NCBI GenBank assembly: GCA_947470165.1
Contig: CANISN010000017.1
Location: 1 to 14,969, forward strand
Length of the DNA: 14,969 nt
Direction: 5' to 3'
From: Burkholderiaceae bacterium
Lineage (GTDB): Bacteria > Pseudomonadota > Gammaproteobacteria > Burkholderiales > Burkholderiaceae
Shown here one piece after another: positions 1-9,068 of the stretch. The notes under the pieces are model-generated. The model searched no databases. It was not told the origin of the DNA and saw only the letters and a program-made list of their open reading frames with translations. Numbering within the stretch: position 1 is the first letter of the stretch; each line of letters starts with the position of its first letter. The translations under genes and the position numbers were made by a program.

Positions 1-490
1 ACTGCTCTTGATACAGCATGATCGAATGATTGTCATGACCTGGAGCGGAGAGAATTTGCCAATGATAGCGGCCTAATACTATTTCTTCGCCTGGCACAAG
101 CAAACCTTGATGAGTAAAGCGTGGGCAGTCTTGTCCCAGCTGTTGAAAGCTGAGTAAATTTTCATCCCAATGCCCAACTGCGATAGCCTCAGCTTCTGGT
201 ATCCAGATCTCGGGGCCGAATTGCTTCGATAAAGCTGCGTTACCACCGCAATGATCTGAGTGCAAATGGGTATTGACTATTTTATTGAGGCTAGATAAGC
301 CATGTTGATTCAGCGCATTCGCAAGTAGGTTAACGGTGAGCTGCTGATGTGCGCAATAACCAGTATCTACTAGCGAAATATCTTCATCACCATAGAGCAA
401 AATATTGTTTGCCGACAGCCATCCCCGCTCGAAAATATCAATTCCGGGTGGCAGAATATAGCCGTCAATCTGTTTCGCTATCATGCTCAT
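1..490 (-). CDS. MBL-fold metallo-hydrolase, C-terminus cut off by window edge
   Basis: This is the N-terminal 163 residues of a metallo-beta-lactamase-fold hydrolase; the reading frame runs off the window start without a stop. The metal-binding signature THLHSDHCGG lies at residues 74-83 (H75, H77, D79, H80), and a second metal-ligand motif, APGHDNHS, lies near residues 149-156. An early strand, LVDTGY, at residues 40-45 is typical of the fold. There is no signal peptide, so the enzyme is probably cytoplasmic. The start is either ATG at 490 (MSMIAKQ) or ATG at 484 (MIAKQ); neither has a clear ribosome-binding site. It lies 75 bp downstream of msrQ on the same strand and could be co-transcribed with it. 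The substrate cannot be told from this fragment; glyoxalase II, lactonase and other hydrolases share these motifs. Confidence 0.85.
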   Translation of the reverse strand, partial: MSMIAKQIDGYILPPGIDIFERGWLSANNILLYGDEDISLVDTGYCAHQQLTVNLLANALNQHGLSSLNKIVNTHLHSDHCGGNAALSKQFGPEIWIPEAEAIAVGHWDENLLSFQQLGQDCPRFTHQGLLVPGEEIVLGRYHWQILSAPGHDNHSIMLYQEQ

Positions 491-565
491 TCTTTTGAGA
501 AGTCAGCTCAATAAAAAAGGTGTGAAGCACGAAAACATGAAATCAGGGTCATTAGATTAGCTGCA

Positions 566-1180
566 TTAAATATGGGAGCGCTTGCTCAAAAGCTTACGTA
601 TAAATGGAATCCTACAACATAACAGTAACGACAAAACTATTGCATAGATTGTTACGGTATCGAAATCGTTCTTTCCTGCCTTATGCCACCAATAATGTAA
701 AACTACAGTGGCTGCGATGAGGTAAACAATGCGATGCAATTGCATCCAGCGGCGACCTAGCTTTTGCTGTGCCCAATGGGTAGAAGTCATGGCAAGTGGG
801 ATCAGTAATATAAAACTGATAAAGCCCATCGTAATGAATGGCCGCCTCACCACATCCTTTAGCATTTCTATCAAGTCAAAATTTTGATCTAGCCAAAGCC
901 AGATCCCAAAATGAATACAGGCATAGAAAAAACTGAATAAACCCAACATTCTGCGATACCGAATCCAGGCTGTTGAATGACTAATGAGTCGCAGCGGCGT
1001 CATACCTAAGGTCAAACATAAGAAGACTAGCGCCCACGTTCCAGTTGAGCGTGTAATGAACTCAATTGGATTAGCGCCCAGCCCATCGGTAAAGCCGAGC
1101 CAAATCAATCTGTCTAAAGGCAAGAGTGCCAGTACAAAAATGAAGGCCTTCATACCACTCAATTGATTACTAAGTGTCAA
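566..1180 (-). CDS. msrQ: MsrQ, haem-binding membrane subunit of methionine sulfoxide reductase
   Basis: MsrQ (YedZ) is the inner-membrane b-type haem/flavin partner that passes electrons from the cytosol or quinone pool to periplasmic MsrP. This 204-aa protein has the family's length and about six hydrophobic segments. The expected haem-ligand histidines are present: H90 (ACIHFG), H149 (MQLHRIVYL) and H162 (VLHYWW). Other family features are GLGANP at residues 33-38, RRMLGL at 76-81, TRP-like VRRPF at 111-115 and [11 protein letters not shown] at 140-150. The likely start is TTG at 1180, whose TTGA overlaps the msrP stop and suggests translational coupling. An ATG at 1153 (residue 10) is the alternative, but family proteins carry the extra N-terminal residues. 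The operon order msrP-msrQ supports the assignment. Confidence 0.93.
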   Translation of the reverse strand: MTLSNQLSGMKAFIFVLALLPLDRLIWLGFTDGLGANPIEFITRSTGTWALVFLCLTLGMTPLRLISHSTAWIRYRRMLGLFSFFYACIHFGIWLWLDQNFDLIEMLKDVVRRPFITMGFISFILLIPLAMTSTHWAQQKLGRRWMQLHRIVYLIAATVVLHYWWHKAGKNDFDTVTIYAIVLSLLLCCRIPFIRKLLSKRSHI

Positions 1181-2139
1181 TAGAATTTCTTCAGATCCAT
1201 CCCAGAGTACATACTAGCAACTTGGTCACTATAGCCATTAAACATTTGGGTTTTTATTTTGGGTGCAAACATCCCCTGAGGATCTCCAATGCGGCGCTCG
1301 GTAGCCTGACTCCAGCGCGGGTGGTCTACCAAAGGATTAACATTTGAATAAAATCCATACTCGCGAGCATCAAACTGGCTCCAACTAGTCTTTGGCATCT
1401 CTTCAGTCAAACGAATTTTGACAATTGACTTTCCACTCTTAAAGCCATACTTCCAGGGCACTACAAGCCGAACTGGTGCACCATTTTGCTTTGGTAGCAT
1501 CTCGCCATACAAACCAAAGGTGAGGAGAGTTAAGGGATTCATTGCCTCATCTAGACGCAGACCTTCGCGATACGGCCACTCAATAATTCGACTCTTCATT
1601 CCTGGCATTTGCTTGCGGTCCGCCAAGGAAACAAATTCGACATATTTGGCTGAGCCTAAAGGTTGAACCTGATTTAGTAATTTAGATAGAGAGTAGCCAT
1701 CCCATGGAATCACCATCGACCAACCTTCAACGCAGCGCATTCGATAGATCCGCTCCTCCATGGGAGCAAGCTTCAGTAATGCATCTATATCCAAGGTGAC
1801 TGGTTTTTGAACTAAACCCTCAATCTTGACGGTCCATGGACGCGTTTGTAAGCTGTCTGCATAAGCAACAGGATCTGATTTATCTGTCCCAAACTCATAA
1901 AAGTTATTGTAACTAATTACGTCTTTATAACTAGTCAACTCGTCCTTAAGAATGAAGTTGGGATTAGGCGTAGCAAGTAACTTTTGGGGTTTACTTGCCA
2001 AAGCATCCCGAGAAAACCAAGGAGCAAGCGCCAAACCAAATGCACCAGCCGCTGCAGATTTAATCAACTCCCGACGAGCTTCAAAAACTGCCTTCGGGGT
2101 AATTTCATAAGAAAGTTGCTTCTGATCATTTAATTGCAT
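1177..2139 (-). CDS. msrP: MsrP, molybdopterin-dependent periplasmic protein-methionine sulfoxide reductase
   Basis: MsrP reduces methionine sulfoxide in oxidised periplasmic proteins, using electrons supplied by MsrQ. The 320-aa product has a twin-arginine signal at residues 22-42: R22-R23 followed by [19 protein letters not shown]. This agrees with export of a folded molybdenum-cofactor protein. The oxidoreductase molybdopterin-binding domain follows, with the motif [14 protein letters not shown] at residues 133-146; C136 corresponds to the cysteine that ligates molybdenum in the family. Further family landmarks are [15 protein letters not shown] near residues 228-242 and the C-terminal [16 protein letters not shown] ribosome-binding site lies about 10 bases before the ATG. 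The gene is followed directly by msrQ with a 4-base overlap. No OxyR-type or metal-responsive promoter element could be identified in the upstream 197 bp. Confidence 0.96.
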   Translation of the reverse strand: MQLNDQKQLSYEITPKAVFEARRELIKSAAAGAFGLALAPWFSRDALASKPQKLLATPNPNFILKDELTSYKDVISYNNFYEFGTDKSDPVAYADSLQTRPWTVKIEGLVQKPVTLDIDALLKLAPMEERIYRMRCVEGWSMVIPWDGYSLSKLLNQVQPLGSAKYVEFVSLADRKQMPGMKSRIIEWPYREGLRLDEAMNPLTLLTFGLYGEMLPKQNGAPVRLVVPWKYGFKSGKSIVKIRLTEEMPKTSWSQFDAREYGFYSNVNPLVDHPRWSQATERRIGDPQGMFAPKIKTQMFNGYSDQVASMYSGMDLKKFY

Positions 2140-2250
2140 CTCAAGGTCTCCGTGATGGATTTAAGCAGATATGATGAATACTGGCCATTTTGCTACGCTT
2201 ACTGATTTATTGCTGAGTCACTATCTTTGCCTTATAAAAATAGAATCTGG

Positions 2251-2285
2251 ATAAGAAAAAGGGCAAACCACTGGGTTTGCCTTTT
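2251..2285 (-). terminator. Rho-independent terminator of icd
   Basis: A 12-bp stem (one G-T wobble) pairs 2258-2269 with 2274-2285 around the 4-base loop at 2270-2273. Read on the minus strand, it is followed by TTTTTCTTAT, a good U-tract. It begins about 50 bp beyond the icd stop and separates icd from msrP. Confidence 0.85.
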
Positions 2286-2336
2286 GCATGAAACAAGTTG
2301 AACTGACTTACTGAGCTTACGGACTAAACTTACTGA

Positions 2337-4574
2337 TTAAGCCACCCAAGCAGACTTCAAGATTGCATTGAGAGTTGCGCTTGGACGCATGACTACTTTG
2401 CACTTCTCTGGATCTGCCACATAGTAACCGCCAATATCAGCAGGTTTGCCTTGCACCGCCTTGAACTCTGCCACAATCTTATGCTCATTTTCCGTTAGAG
2501 CTTTTGCAATTGGCGCAAAGTGGGCTTGCAATTCTTTATCTTCCGCTTGCGCGGCTAAAGCCTGAGCCCAATACATTGCTAGATAAAACTGGCTACCGCG
2601 GTTATCTAACTCACCAGTACGTGGTGATGGCGACTTATTGTTATCTAACAATGTGCCAGTAGCTTCATCTAGCGTACGAGCCAAGATCTTCACTTTTAGA
2701 TTGCCAGTTTTGTCACCGATATCCTCTAAGGAAACGGCTAATGCCAAGAACTCTCCTAAAGAATCCCAACGCAAATGGTTCTCTTCGATTAATTGCTGAA
2801 CATGCTTAGGCGCAGAACCACCAGCACCTGTTTCAAAGAGGCCACCACCAGCCATCAAAGGAACGATAGATAACATCTTGGCACTAGTACCGAGTTCCAT
2901 AATAGGGAAGAAGTCAGTTAAGTAGTCGCGCAAAATATTACCAGTCACAGAAATCGTATCCTTACCGCGAATGACGCGTTCTAATGTGTAGCGCATTGCA
3001 CGAGTCTGGGACATGATCTGAATATCTACACCCTTTAAGTCATGGTCTTTTAAATAGAGGTGAACTTTCTTAATCAACTCTGCTTCATGTGGACGGTACT
3101 CATCTAACCAAAATACTGCTGGAGTATTGGAAAGACGTGCGCGATTAACCGCTAACTTCACCCAATCACGAATTGGTGCATCTTTAGCCTGACACATGCG
3201 CCAGATATCACCCTCTTCAACATTCTGCTCGAGCAATACTGTGCCATCATCAGCAACAATACGAGCTACACCGGCTTCAGTAATCTCAAACGTCTTATCA
3301 TGTGAACCGTACTCTTCAGCCTGCTGAGCCATCAAGCCCACATTGGGTACAGTACCCATCGTAGTTGGGTCAAAGTTACCGTGAGTCTTACAGAAATTAA
3401 CTATCTCTTGGTAAATACGAGCGAAGGTACTCTCTGGAATCACCGCCTTGGTATCGTGCAAACGACCATCAGCGCCCCACATCTTGCCGCCAACACGAAT
3501 CATCGCTGGCATAGATGCGTCCACAATCACATCGCTTGGTGAATGGAGGTTAGTAATACCTTTAGCAGAATCGACCATCGCCAATGCAGGACGATGCTCA
3601 TGGCATGCATGTAAATCATGGATGATTTCTTCGCGCTTAGATTCTGGCAAAGTCTTAATCTTGTCGTACAGACTGCTCATACCGTTATTGGCATTAACGC
3701 CTAGCTCTTCAAATAACTTGGCATGCTTTTTAAATGCGTCTTTGTAGAAAATCTTGACAGCATGACCGAACACGATTGGGTGTGACACCTTCATCATGGT
3801 TGCTTTAACGTGTAAAGACAGCATCATGCCGGTCTTGTAAGCATCTTCGATTTCTTTTTCATAGAATTCGCAAAGCGACTTTTTGCTCATGTACATGCTG
3901 TCAACAATTTCACCGGCAAGCAAAGAAACTTTTGGCTTCAAGATAATTGTTTTACCACTCTTGGTAACTAAATCCATCTTCACATCACATGCTTTAGTCA
4001 TCGTCATTGACTTCTCACCTGCATAAAAGTCCCCACCATGCATATGGGATACGTGTGTACGGGATGCCTGACTCCATTCACCCATAGAATGCGGGTTCTT
4101 ACGGGCATAACGTTTTACTGCATTTGGCGCGCGACGATCAGAATTACCTTCACGTAACACGGGATTGACTGCGCTACCCAAACATTTGGAGTAACGGGTA
4201 CGAATCAATTTTTCAGCATCATTTTTAGGGTCATCTGGAAAATCTGGAATGTTATAACCCTTCGCTTGCAACTCTTTAATTGCAGCGAGTAACTGGGGCA
4301 CTGAAGCACTGATATTAGGTAATTTAATGATGTTGGTGTCTGGTAGCAAAGTCATGCGTCCCAGTTCAGCTAAATTATCGGGAACTTGTTGCTCGGGAGT
4401 TAAGCAATCAGAGAACTCTGACAAGATACGTGCCGCAACAGAAATGTCGCTCTTTACAATCTGCACCCCAGCTGGCGCTGTAAATGTACGTATGATTGGT
4501 AAAAATGCACAGGTCGCCAATGATGGTGCTTCGTCTGTCAGCGTATAAATGATCTTTGATTTCTCTGAAGCCAT
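2337..4574 (-). CDS. icd: NADP-dependent isocitrate dehydrogenase, monomeric type
   Basis: This enzyme oxidatively decarboxylates isocitrate to 2-oxoglutarate in the TCA cycle, reducing NADP+. At 745 aa it matches the monomeric (IDH-II) class, which runs to about 740 residues, rather than the 400-residue dimeric class. Visible landmarks are [12 protein letters not shown] at residues 84-95, the substrate-binding stretch [14 protein letters not shown] at 137-150, the following [14 protein letters not shown] at 154-167, and SHMHGGDFY at 176-184. The C-terminal half carries [19 protein letters not shown] and [19 protein letters not shown], also characteristic of the class. A GAGGA ribosome-binding site sits 8 bases before the ATG. 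The gene appears monocistronic, with its own terminator downstream and a divergent MFS gene 247 bp upstream. No truncation or missing motif was seen. Confidence 0.97.
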   Translation of the reverse strand: MASEKSKIIYTLTDEAPSLATCAFLPIIRTFTAPAGVQIVKSDISVAARILSEFSDCLTPEQQVPDNLAELGRMTLLPDTNIIKLPNISASVPQLLAAIKELQAKGYNIPDFPDDPKNDAEKLIRTRYSKCLGSAVNPVLREGNSDRRAPNAVKRYARKNPHSMGEWSQASRTHVSHMHGGDFYAGEKSMTMTKACDVKMDLVTKSGKTIILKPKVSLLAGEIVDSMYMSKKSLCEFYEKEIEDAYKTGMMLSLHVKATMMKVSHPIVFGHAVKIFYKDAFKKHAKLFEELGVNANNGMSSLYDKIKTLPESKREEIIHDLHACHEHRPALAMVDSAKGITNLHSPSDVIVDASMPAMIRVGGKMWGADGRLHDTKAVIPESTFARIYQEIVNFCKTHGNFDPTTMGTVPNVGLMAQQAEEYGSHDKTFEITEAGVARIVADDGTVLLEQNVEEGDIWRMCQAKDAPIRDWVKLAVNRARLSNTPAVFWLDEYRPHEAELIKKVHLYLKDHDLKGVDIQIMSQTRAMRYTLERVIRGKDTISVTGNILRDYLTDFFPIMELGTSAKMLSIVPLMAGGGLFETGAGGSAPKHVQQLIEENHLRWDSLGEFLALAVSLEDIGDKTGNLKVKILARTLDEATGTLLDNNKSPSPRTGELDNRGSQFYLAMYWAQALAAQAEDKELQAHFAPIAKALTENEHKIVAEFKAVQGKPADIGGYYVADPEKCKVVMRPSATLNAILKSAWVA

Positions 4575-4821
4575 TGATATTTCCTCGATATTGATAACTA
4601 TTAGGGTTCGGTCTATACCGAGCCTCTCTTACATTCGCACGCCACATTTGGGCGCTTTTGACTGCCTTTTGTGTAATTTCACGTACTGAACCAAGACATC
4701 TATTTTAAATCATCGACTCTGGTAAATGATGGGGATTTAGGCGGCAAAGTCCTCGAAGTCAATCAATTTAAGAAATTCCACCAAACTGGCACCATCCTAG
4801 TTACACCGTAAACTGCGATAC

Positions 4822-6024
4822 ATGATCACCAAACACCCCCTGTTCAATAAAAACCTCACACTACTCATTCTCTGTCAGGGGCTGTTTCTCACCAATAACG
4901 TGACTTTTATAGCTATTAATGGCTTGGTTGGTCTCAGCCTAAGCCCAGTAGCTTGGATGGCGACATTGCCGGTTATGGGCTATGTCGTGGGCGGCGCCTT
5001 TTCAACCTCAATTGTTGCCAAAACCCAAAATTACTTTGGCAGGAAGATTTCCTTCCAGCTTGGTCTCTTGGTGGCCGTCTTTTCAGCCCTTCTCTGCGCC
5101 TATGCCGCCATTTCCAGAAACTTTTGGCTCTTGGTGCTGGGAACCTTTATAGCTGGCTATTACAGCGCTAACGGGCAACTCTATCGGTTTGCTGCTGCTG
5201 AGCTAACAGTTGCCAGTCAAAGGGATAAAGCAGTCTCTTGGGTCTTAGCGGGCGGCATCCTTGGTGCGGTTATTGGACCTAACCTCGCCTCTTGGACTCA
5301 GAATCTCTTTGAGACTGCTTTCTTAGGCGCTTACCTTTCCCTCTCAATCGCTGGTCTGATTGGCATCTTCGTGATGCAATTCATCCACTTCCCAGAAGAA
5401 TTCAAAACCCAGCACTCCCTATCCGCTGGTAGAGATCTCAAGACCATTCTTTCACAACCCGTCTTTATGGTTGCCGTCATCGGCGCATCTCTAGGCTATG
5501 GGGTCATGAACTTACTCATGGCTGCGACCCCGCTGGCTATGCAAATTTGCGGTCTACCATTCTCCGATACCGCAATGGTATTGGAGTGGCATGTGATTGG
5601 TATGTTCGCGCCCGGATTTTTTACGGGCTCATTGATTCAGCGCTTTGGCACACTCAACATCATGGGTGTCGGGGTCCTCCTCAACCTCTTGTGTATTGCA
5701 ATCGCCCTCACGGGTGTCGACTTTCATCAGTTTCTCATTGCGCTCTTTTTATTGGGTGTCGGTTGGAACTTTTTATTCACTGGATCCACCTCATTAGCAA
5801 TGACTGCTTACCAGCCGGAAGAGCGTGATAAAGCGCAGGCTGCAATTAACTTCTTTGTATTTGGCACCATGGCCTTCACTTCATTCGGGTCTGGCGCACT
5901 GATTACTTCTCAAGGCTGGAATATTCTTAATCTAGGCTCGTTACTCCCTGTCGTAGTGACAGCCGGCGCCCTGATTTGGCTTAGCGTCAATCGCAAGAAG
6001 TCGTCCCATACCTCTGCCGTTTAG
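4822..6024 (+). CDS. MFS transporter, substrate unknown
   Basis: This is a 400-aa integral membrane protein of the major facilitator superfamily. It is hydrophobic throughout, with about twelve membrane segments and a normal MFS length. A motif-A-like loop follows the second membrane segment (NYFGRKISFQLG, near residues 69-80). GGILGAVIGPNLASW, near residues 143-157, resembles the motif-C antiporter signature of the fifth helix. The loop QYHFPEEF-like segment and the following charged stretch around residues 195-210 mark the central cytoplasmic loop. Substrate and direction of transport cannot be inferred; no linked enzyme or regulator points to one. The ATG at 4822 has no clear ribosome-binding site. 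The gene converges with the next one and their stop codons overlap by 4 bases, with no visible terminator between them. Confidence 0.88.
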   Translation: MITKHPLFNKNLTLLILCQGLFLTNNVTFIAINGLVGLSLSPVAWMATLPVMGYVVGGAFSTSIVAKTQNYFGRKISFQLGLLVAVFSALLCAYAAISRNFWLLVLGTFIAGYYSANGQLYRFAAAELTVASQRDKAVSWVLAGGILGAVIGPNLASWTQNLFETAFLGAYLSLSIAGLIGIFVMQFIHFPEEFKTQHSLSAGRDLKTILSQPVFMVAVIGASLGYGVMNLLMAATPLAMQICGLPFSDTAMVLEWHVIGMFAPGFFTGSLIQRFGTLNIMGVGVLLNLLCIAIALTGVDFHQFLIALFLLGVGWNFLFTGSTSLAMTAYQPEERDKAQAAINFFVFGTMAFTSFGSGALITSQGWNILNLGSLLPVVVTAGALIWLSVNRKKSSHTSAV

Positions 6025-7037
6025 GATGCTTTAGCCAGGGGTAGGTTGAATAAGAGATTTTGTGGTTTGAGCTTAAGCTGCTTCTCGTCATTCATGGCCA
6101 TACCCATATATACAGGCTTACCAAGTTGGGCTTGATTGACGGCAGCCTCATCGACAAAGTCGAGGCGAAATAAACAAATAATTTTCTCTAGCTCGTCCGT
6201 CTCCACCACCTCTTTTTTGTAAAGCTTATTCAAAATATCGGTAGCGGCTGCGTCAAGACCGACATGCCAAGACCATTTGGGATCGGTGATTTGTTGCATA
6301 GGAGTAATGCGTATTTGAGCACCTAAAAAATGTTCTATCCATTTCTCGAGTACGCGACAAAAATGATTGATTGGAGGCTGTCCAAAATTGAGTTGGACTG
6401 CAAAATCATGATCCTCATCCTTATCCCAATATAGATCAGCATTCTCTTCATGCAAGACATCTAAATCAATCGAGCGCATAGTCATTGACTTGCCCTTCAG
6501 AAGATCCAGGATGTTGCCAGTCTCCCCTGTCTGCGCATTGCGAGTAACCACCTCATCATCTGCACCCATGACAATACTTTCCTCAAGAACGCTTATTTTT
6601 TGAGTCCTAAAGAAGAGTTCACCCATACGGGCATCTAGCGGATGACAAGCCTCACCCAAAATATGTCTGATGAAGATTTGTGCCAGCTGAGAGATAAATA
6701 AGGGTGGAACGTCTACGCCCTCTCCTTTAAATAAACTCATGTAAAAGTTTTCTAGGGAGCTAGCAGCCAATAGCTTTGTCCGATACCTTAACCAAACTTG
6801 GTAGTTCGCCTGAATATCCGGATCTGCCATTGCAGTAATGTCTTCCTCTGTAATGACCGTGCGAGGATTTTCACTTAAGCGCTGGTGCAAGGCGCGCTCA
6901 GCAGCACAAGATTCAGGGACCAGATTTAATTCTGGGCGAAATAGATAGGTCCGCAGAAATTCGTCGGTTACCAGCAATTGATTATCCGCGCCCACTGCAA
7001 GGGTTTTATAAGCACAATGGGGCCAAAAGTTTGTCAT
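6021..7037 (-). CDS. DUF6352-like conserved protein
   Basis: The product is a 338-aa soluble protein without signal peptide or membrane segment. From memory it matches the betaproteobacterial family DUF6352, whose members begin with an FWP motif, share a stretch like VDVPPLFISQLAQI in the middle and end with LRLKPQNLLLNLPLA; here the end is LKLKPQNLLFNLPLA. Function is unknown. Conserved-looking segments include DEFLRTYLFRPEL, RSIDLDVLHEENADLYWD and KWSWHVGLDAAATDILNKLY. Acidic and aromatic residues are frequent; no catalytic motif is evident. I prefer the ATG at 7037 (MTNFWPHCAYK) because family members start at this point. A TTG at 7055 would add six residues. The gene is transcribed divergently from the FKBP gene, with 75 bp between the two starts. 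Confidence 0.8.
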   Translation of the reverse strand: MTNFWPHCAYKTLAVGADNQLLVTDEFLRTYLFRPELNLVPESCAAERALHQRLSENPRTVITEEDITAMADPDIQANYQVWLRYRTKLLAASSLENFYMSLFKGEGVDVPPLFISQLAQIFIRHILGEACHPLDARMGELFFRTQKISVLEESIVMGADDEVVTRNAQTGETGNILDLLKGKSMTMRSIDLDVLHEENADLYWDKDEDHDFAVQLNFGQPPINHFCRVLEKWIEHFLGAQIRITPMQQITDPKWSWHVGLDAAATDILNKLYKKEVVETDELEKIICLFRLDFVDEAAVNQAQLGKPVYMGMAMNDEKQLKLKPQNLLFNLPLAKAS

Positions 7038-7112
7038 GTCAGTTTGCTCAAACAAAAATATAAGGCTCAGAATATACTAGCCCATCAATTTCAGCTAAAT
7101 AGGAAGATAAAA

Positions 7113-7460
7113 GTGAGTGAACTCAAGCAAATAGACACCGTTGTAGGTGATGGCCAAGAAGCTGCTGAAGGCAGTCATGTCGATGTCCATTACACGGGTT
7201 GGTTATATGATGAAACGGTATCCGATCACAAGGGCCAGAAATTCGATAGCTCTCTTGACCGTGGCCAACTCTTTAGCTTCCCTTTAGGTGCCGGCCATGT
7301 GATCAAGGGCTGGGATCAAGGTGTTCAAGGTATGAAGATTGGCGGCAAACGTACCCTCATCATCCCGTCTGAAATGGGCTATGGTGCACGCGGTGCTGGC
7401 GGCGTTATTCCTCCAAATGCAACGCTCGTTTTCGATGTGGAATTACACGGAGTAAATTAA
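7113..7460 (+). CDS. FKBP-type peptidyl-prolyl cis-trans isomerase
   Basis: This is a minimal single-domain FKBP of 115 aa that catalyses cis-trans isomerisation of X-Pro bonds; it has no signal peptide and is probably cytoplasmic. The ligand-pocket residues of FKBP12 have counterparts here: Y27 (VHYTGW), F44-D45 (KFDSS), F54, V63-I64 and W67 (GHVIKGWDQG), Y90 (MGYGARG) and F107. The terminal LVFDVELHGVN is typical. The open frame extends upstream, but the start is best placed at GTG 7113, because an AGGAAG ribosome-binding site ends about 6 bases before it and the protein then has the family's normal length. TATACT at 7073-7078 is a possible -10 element, but no matching -35 was found. The gene is followed by a strong terminator and appears monocistronic. 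Confidence 0.93.
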   Translation: MSELKQIDTVVGDGQEAAEGSHVDVHYTGWLYDETVSDHKGQKFDSSLDRGQLFSFPLGAGHVIKGWDQGVQGMKIGGKRTLIIPSEMGYGARGAGGVIPPNATLVFDVELHGVN

Positions 7461-7489
7461 TCCGGCAGATAGAAATATCTTAAAAGTAC

Positions 7490-7520
7490 GAAGGCCACTC
7501 ATTGAGTGGCCTTCTTTTTT
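7490..7520 (+). terminator. Rho-independent terminator of the FKBP gene
   Basis: A perfect 11-bp stem (7490-7500 with 7504-7514) has a 3-base loop and is followed by six T residues at 7515-7520. It lies 29 bp past the FKBP stop codon. On the minus strand the trailing sequence is only a weak T-tract, so its use by the converging transglycosylase gene is less likely. Confidence 0.92.
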
Positions 7521-7540
7521 CTTCAAGCAAGAATCGGTCA

Positions 7541-8518
7541 CTATGAACGTAAATCTCTACCGTTCAAAGTGATTTTGCTTGTTGGTTGACACAAATCAAT
7601 CAAACGATTTCTTTCGGCCATGACTTTATCGGCATAGCCGCCGTCGTGCTCCGCATTCGCAGCACCGACATAGTATTTCAAGCCAATACGCAATGAACCG
7701 GTAGTTGCAATTAAGTACTTCAAAATGTATGCCCCTACCCGAATATTGACTTCGGGCTTGACTGCATCTGTTGCGCCACCGTACAAAGCGTATTTATCTT
7801 GATGAATTTTGGTCATAACTTGCATTAAGCCTTCTGCACCAGCATGGCTTTTCACTAGCGGATTGAAGTTTGACTCTACTGAGATCACGGCAAGCAACAA
7901 GACCGGATCAATATTCACTTCCTTTGCGATCAAAACGGCATTGGAAACATATTCCTCAATCTTAGCGCGATCTAGCTTGTACTTTTTCTCAAAGAAACTA
8001 GCAACTGCTCGTTGATTTTGAATAGATGTCATCAGCTTTGAGTCTAGAGCTTGAGGATCCATTTTTGAGGTCGGGATACGATCTGAAAGATGCGAAATCG
8101 GCCTTACCTGCGCATGGGCTACTGAAGGCACCAAAAGGGCGACTGTTTGCTGCTGGGCACTTTTAAAGCCGCCAATTGGAGTCGCTGAAGCCTTTTCATA
8201 GATCACGCTAGTGATTTCTTTATCTACGAGCGCTTTAGGACCCTGCTCTTGATACTGATCAAGCATTTCAAAACCGTTTTGCCAAACGATATATCGGGCT
8301 TCATCTGGCACTAGGATGCGTGCCAAATCAAAGGCGCCTGCTTGCGTGCCATTACCCGAGAGCCAGAGTCCTACGGTCATGAAAACAACCACAATCAATA
8401 GGCCATTCAACACCCGATACACAGGCGATAGGGCGTAAGCTAGCAATTTTTTAGCACTAGCCTTAGCTGGCTGAGCACCTTGCATGTCACTTGAATTGCC
8501 AAAAAAATATTTAATCAT
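7541..8518 (-). CDS. Membrane-anchored SLT-family lytic transglycosylase
   Basis: This 325-aa protein probably cleaves peptidoglycan glycan strands in the periplasm. An N-terminal cytoplasmic tail is followed by one hydrophobic segment near residues 38-54, which would act as an anchor. A linker region follows, then the transglycosylase domain at about residues 185-310. The putative catalytic glutamate is E215 in AVISVESNFNP. The next family motifs are present: SHAGAEGLMQVM at residues 224-235, NIRVGAYILKYLI at 258-270 and GLKYYVGAAN at 279-288. The middle segment at residues 60-185 has no recognised domain. A hydrophobic patch near residues 124-136 (QTVALLVPSVAHA) looks like a degenerate signal sequence. 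The ATG at 8518 has a GAGGTG stretch 14 bases upstream, a longer spacing than usual. Confidence 0.9.
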   Translation of the reverse strand: MIKYFFGNSSDMQGAQPAKASAKKLLAYALSPVYRVLNGLLIVVVFMTVGLWLSGNGTQAGAFDLARILVPDEARYIVWQNGFEMLDQYQEQGPKALVDKEITSVIYEKASATPIGGFKSAQQQTVALLVPSVAHAQVRPISHLSDRIPTSKMDPQALDSKLMTSIQNQRAVASFFEKKYKLDRAKIEEYVSNAVLIAKEVNIDPVLLLAVISVESNFNPLVKSHAGAEGLMQVMTKIHQDKYALYGGATDAVKPEVNIRVGAYILKYLIATTGSLRIGLKYYVGAANAEHDGGYADKVMAERNRLIDLCQPTSKITLNGRDLRS

Positions 8519-8754
8519 TCATAGTTTCGCAGCACCTCAAAAACCAAACATCTGATTTATGTTGCATTGCAATAAGTAAAAAACATGAGCCATCCTAAGA
8601 AGGTTCTTATATCAAGTCAAGAATAAAGAAAGTGGTTTCTATAACTTATGGATATTGAAATCAGTATGTTCCCTAATGTGACTACTCATATTTATATTTA
8701 ATTCATATATTTCAATAACTTAAAGAAGTTAGTGGGGGCTTATTTCATATAATA

Positions 8755-8781
8755 AAAAAGGTCTAAAAATCAGACTTTTTT
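8755..8781. terminator. Bidirectional terminator-like hairpin
   Basis: A 10-bp stem (8755-8764 with 8772-8781, one G-T pair) encloses a 7-base loop. It has A-runs on the left and T-runs on the right, so it could terminate in either direction. On the minus strand it overlaps the stop codon of the candidate 48-codon ORF at 8770-8916. On the plus strand it is followed by TACTATTTTTT. Confidence 0.55.
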
Positions 8782-8916
8782 ACTATTTTTTCCCTTCAAA
8801 AAAGAGTCCTGACCCGTACATCTAGTATTCAGAGGCTCTTCTTTTTCTATAGGTAGTGTTATTTGCTTCCTCAGCAAGGTTTGCAATTGCTCTAGTCCAA
8901 GGGCTTTGCTCTTCAT
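8770..8916 (-). CDS. Possible small protein of 48 aa
   Basis: An ATG at 8916 opens a 48-codon frame ending in TGA at 8770-8772. The product is not recognised. It is basic at both ends, and its first half (EQLQTLLRKQITLPIEKEEP, residues 9-28) reads like an amphipathic helix followed by an acidic-basic turn. The second half is Lys/Ser-rich with one cysteine at residue 33. There is no signal peptide or membrane segment, and no clear ribosome-binding site precedes the ATG. In favour of a real gene, the frame fills the only open stretch in a 550-bp spacer and ends exactly in a terminator-like hairpin. Against it, the frame is short, in AT-rich DNA, and a second hairpin lies within it. It may also be the tail of a decayed gene or chance. 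Confidence 0.25.
   Translation of the reverse strand: MKSKALGLEQLQTLLRKQITLPIEKEEPLNTRCTGQDSFLKGKNSKKV
8802..8840. repeat. Imperfect inverted repeat (hairpin)
   Basis: Bases 8802-8812 pair with 8829-8840, giving 11 pairs with one bulged A and one G-T, around a 16-base loop. CTTTTTC follows on the plus strand, so it could act as a terminator in that direction. It lies inside the possible small ORF on the opposite strand. Confidence 0.4.
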
Positions 8917-8951
8917 TAAAAAGGGTACTCAGAGAGTAAAAACTTCTCACC

Positions 8952-8973
8952 AAGCTAGCTCTTGAGCTAGTTT
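8952..8973 (+). terminator. Terminator-like hairpin before the endonuclease gene
   Basis: A 9-bp stem (8952-8960 with 8965-8973, one G-T) has a CTTG tetraloop; the T-run at 8971-8975 forms the distal stem arm and tail. The polarity suits termination of plus-strand transcription entering from the spacer, or attenuation before the gene at 9069. Confidence 0.45.
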
Positions 8974-9068
8974 TTCCGATTAAAGCAAGAAAGGCTCGTA
9001 AGGGTATCTAGGTGACCAAATCCAAACCCTTAACCATAGCAAGCTCCTACTGATTACACTGACAAGCA

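Larger units (their letters stand above)
8519..9068. other. 550-bp divergent spacer with three hairpins
   Basis: This AT-rich stretch lies between the divergent transglycosylase and endonuclease genes. It holds three terminator-like hairpins, at 8755-8781, 8802-8840 and 8952-8973, and one short minus-strand reading frame at 8770-8916. No tRNA cloverleaf, mobile-element end or long repeat was found. Promoters for both flanking genes must lie here, but none could be placed with confidence. Terminator-like structures between divergent genes suggest a small transcript or the remains of a lost gene. Confidence 0.5.

Noticed and set aside
4408..4647. 79-codon minus-strand frame across the icd start
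   Set aside because: It overlaps the icd coding sequence in another frame, has no recognisable motif, and runs through the icd ribosome-binding site.
6978..7112. Upstream extension of the FKBP frame
   Set aside because: It overlaps the start of the divergent gene and has no family similarity; the GTG at 7113 has a good AGGAAG site and gives the standard length.
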